Source: Pseudomonadota bacterium
Lineage (GTDB): Bacteria > Pseudomonadota > Gammaproteobacteria > Steroidobacterales > Steroidobacteraceae
Direction of reading: 5' to 3'
Assembly: GCA_023433705.1 (NCBI GenBank)
Contig: JAEYUC010000099.1
Span: 1 to 14,550, forward strand
Length of the DNA stretch: 14,550 nucleotides
The stretch's first letter is position 1; every line of letters starts with the position of its first letter. The notes beneath the pieces were generated by a model that worked only from the letters and a program-made list of their open reading frames with translations, searched no databases and was not told the DNA's origin. Below, piece by piece: positions 13,301 through 14,550 of the stretch. Both the position numbers and the translations under genes were made by a program.

Positions 13301-14473
13301 TTACAGCCGTTTAAGCTGCGGCGCCGTGAGCGGCACCGTCAGCATGGTCGATCCAAGCGCCATGAGCAGCAACGCGGTGAACGTGCCGTTCGTGATGAGA
13401 TCCTGATCGAGCAGCACGTTCGCGAACACGATCATGATCAGGCCCTTGGTCTGCAGCAGCCAGCCGATGATGGTGGCTTCGCCGCGCTGCCAGCCGAGCA
13501 CGCGCCCGGCGATGTGCGTGCCGACTAGTTTGCCCACGGTCGAGACGAGCAGCAGCGCCGCGGCGACCAGCAAGACGGTCGTGCCGCCCACCGCGAAATC
13601 CGTGCGCAATCCCATGCTGAGGAAATACACCGGCATGCCGATGACGAGCAGGTTGCGGCGCATCGAGTCGATGGCCTCCTCGCCGAACCACGAAGACTCG
13701 AGCACGGCGCCCGAGAGGAACGCGCCGACCATGAAATGCAGCCCGCACCAGTCCGCGGCGAGCGCGCACAGGGCCAGCCAGATGATCCCGACGAACCACC
13801 GGTCCGACTGCGGCAGGCGCACCATGAGTCTGCGCACGAGCCACGCGGCCGCCGCGAAAACAGCGAGGAATCCGAGCTGCAGCCCGACGCGCGTCCAGTC
13901 GAGCATGATCAATGCGAACACGGCCCAGATCGCGATGTCGTCGAGGCTTGCGTATCGCAGGATGCGCTGGCCGAGCGGCTTGCGCAGCATCTCGAGCTTG
14001 TCCATGAGCAGGATCAGTACGGGCAGCGCCGTCACGGCGCACGACATGCCGATCGCGATCACGAATTGCCAGGGTCGGGCCGCACTACCTACCCACGCGG
14101 GGCCGACGAGGAACAACGCCGCGAGGCAGCCGAAGATCAGCGGACTGCCCAGCGCCGCGCCCGCGGCGAACAGCGTCTCGCGGCGCTGACGCCAAGCAGC
14201 GCCGAAGTCGAGCTCGACGCCCGCGATCCACACGAACAGCGTCACCGCCCAGAGCGCGAGGCCGTTCAGCGCCTGCACCACAGGCGGTCGGAACACGAAG
14301 TCGTAGTAGTCGGGAAAGGCCGCGCCCAGCACACCGGGGCCCAACAAGATGCCGGCGATCGTCTGCACCACGACGAGCGGCGCCCAGTAGTCGGTCCGCA
14401 GCCCGCGCCAGATCAGATACGGCACGGTGAAGATGATCACCATGGCGATCAGGAATACTTCGGTGGTGGTCAT
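13301..14473 (-). CDS. CPA2-type cation:proton antiporter (Na+/H+ exchanger domain)
   Basis: This 390-residue integral membrane protein has about 11-13 predicted hydrophobic segments. It fits the Na+/H+ exchanger domain (PF00999) of the CPA2 group, as in KefB and NapA relatives. Visible signatures are IAGILLGPGVLG (39-50), VTALPVLILL (147-156), the ion-binding Asp pair in ASLDDIAIW (D178, D179), FMVGAFLSGAVLES (247-260) and QTKGLIMIVF (341-350). The DD motif is typical of electrogenic cation/proton exchange. There is no cytoplasmic RCK/TrkA regulatory domain, so gating by nucleotide or glutathione is unlikely. The start is ATG 14471-14473 with no clear Shine-Dalgarno. It exchanges monovalent cations for protons across the inner membrane; the specific cation cannot be told. 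Palindromic repeats flank both ends. Confidence 0.92.
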   Translation of the reverse strand: MTTTEVFLIAMVIIFTVPYLIWRGLRTDYWAPLVVVQTIAGILLGPGVLGAAFPDYYDFVFRPPVVQALNGLALWAVTLFVWIAGVELDFGAAWRQRRETLFAAGAALGSPLIFGCLAALFLVGPAWVGSAARPWQFVIAIGMSCAVTALPVLILLMDKLEMLRKPLGQRILRYASLDDIAIWAVFALIMLDWTRVGLQLGFLAVFAAAAWLVRRLMVRLPQSDRWFVGIIWLALCALAADWCGLHFMVGAFLSGAVLESSWFGEEAIDSMRRNLLVIGMPVYFLSMGLRTDFAVGGTTVLLVAAALLLVSTVGKLVGTHIAGRVLGWQRGEATIIGWLLQTKGLIMIVFANVLLDQDLITNGTFTALLLMALGSTMLTVPLTAPQLKRL

Positions 14474-14494
14474 GGTCGGTGCCGGGTGAGAAAT

Positions 14495-14550
14495 CGCTGA
14501 GTTAGCTCCACGACCGGCGGGAATTCGCTGGCATCGGAGCTAACTCAGCG
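14495..14550. repeat. Palindromic element E5 (15-bp arms) at the window edge
   Basis: CGCTGAGTTAGCTCC (14495-14509) and GGAGCTAACTCAGCG (14536-14550) are perfectly complementary with a 26-nt loop. The right arm ends exactly at the window end, so the element may be longer. It lies 22 nt upstream of the antiporter start and could overlap its promoter or leader. Its sequence is unrelated to E1-E4. Confidence 0.7.

Overview
The window is a high-GC chromosomal segment with tightly packed genes. It probably comes from a proteobacterium; the tandem bactofilins, Tat and lipoprotein export signals, a LysR-cupin divergon and GGTGCC.../GGGGTCAGACC-type intergenic palindromes would suit a gammaproteobacterium of the Xanthomonadales or Steroidobacter type. 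That placement is inference; no rRNA, tRNA or other taxonomic marker is present.

Layout, left to right. (1) Positions 1-1336 hold a LysR-type regulator (minus strand, last few residues beyond the window) diverging from a small cupin protein. A perfect 11-bp dyad covers the regulator's start codon. (2) Positions 1509-2438 encode an exported, helix-rich protein of unknown function, flanked on both sides by large palindromic elements. (3) Positions 2560-9073, the largest unit, read on the minus strand as an apparent four-gene operon: DUF1800, DUF1501, DUF1800, DUF1501. The unit is duplicated in tandem, and within each pair the genes overlap by ATGA. The DUF1800 proteins look like lipoproteins with Pro/Gly linkers; the DUF1501 proteins carry twin-arginine signals. 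(4) Positions 9242-9886 encode a LuxR-type HTH fused to a VOC (glyoxalase-fold) domain, diverging from the operon. Its 3' end runs into a palindromic element that supplies the stop codon. (5) Positions 10031-10892 carry two adjacent bactofilin genes followed by a strong intrinsic terminator, which lies inside the 3' end of the convergent next gene. (6) Positions 10846-13020 (minus) encode a class C beta-lactamase-fold protein lacking all three catalytic motifs, preceded by an exported amidohydrolase-2 family enzyme. (7) Positions 13301-14473 (minus) encode a CPA2-type cation/proton antiporter, with palindromic repeats on both sides.

The points most worth following up are the duplicated DUF1800/DUF1501 export pair, the predicted beta-lactamase-fold pseudoenzyme, and the set of five sequence-unrelated palindromic elements at gene ends, one of which has become the C-terminus of a protein. 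No CRISPR array, phage gene, transposase, tRNA or rRNA was seen.
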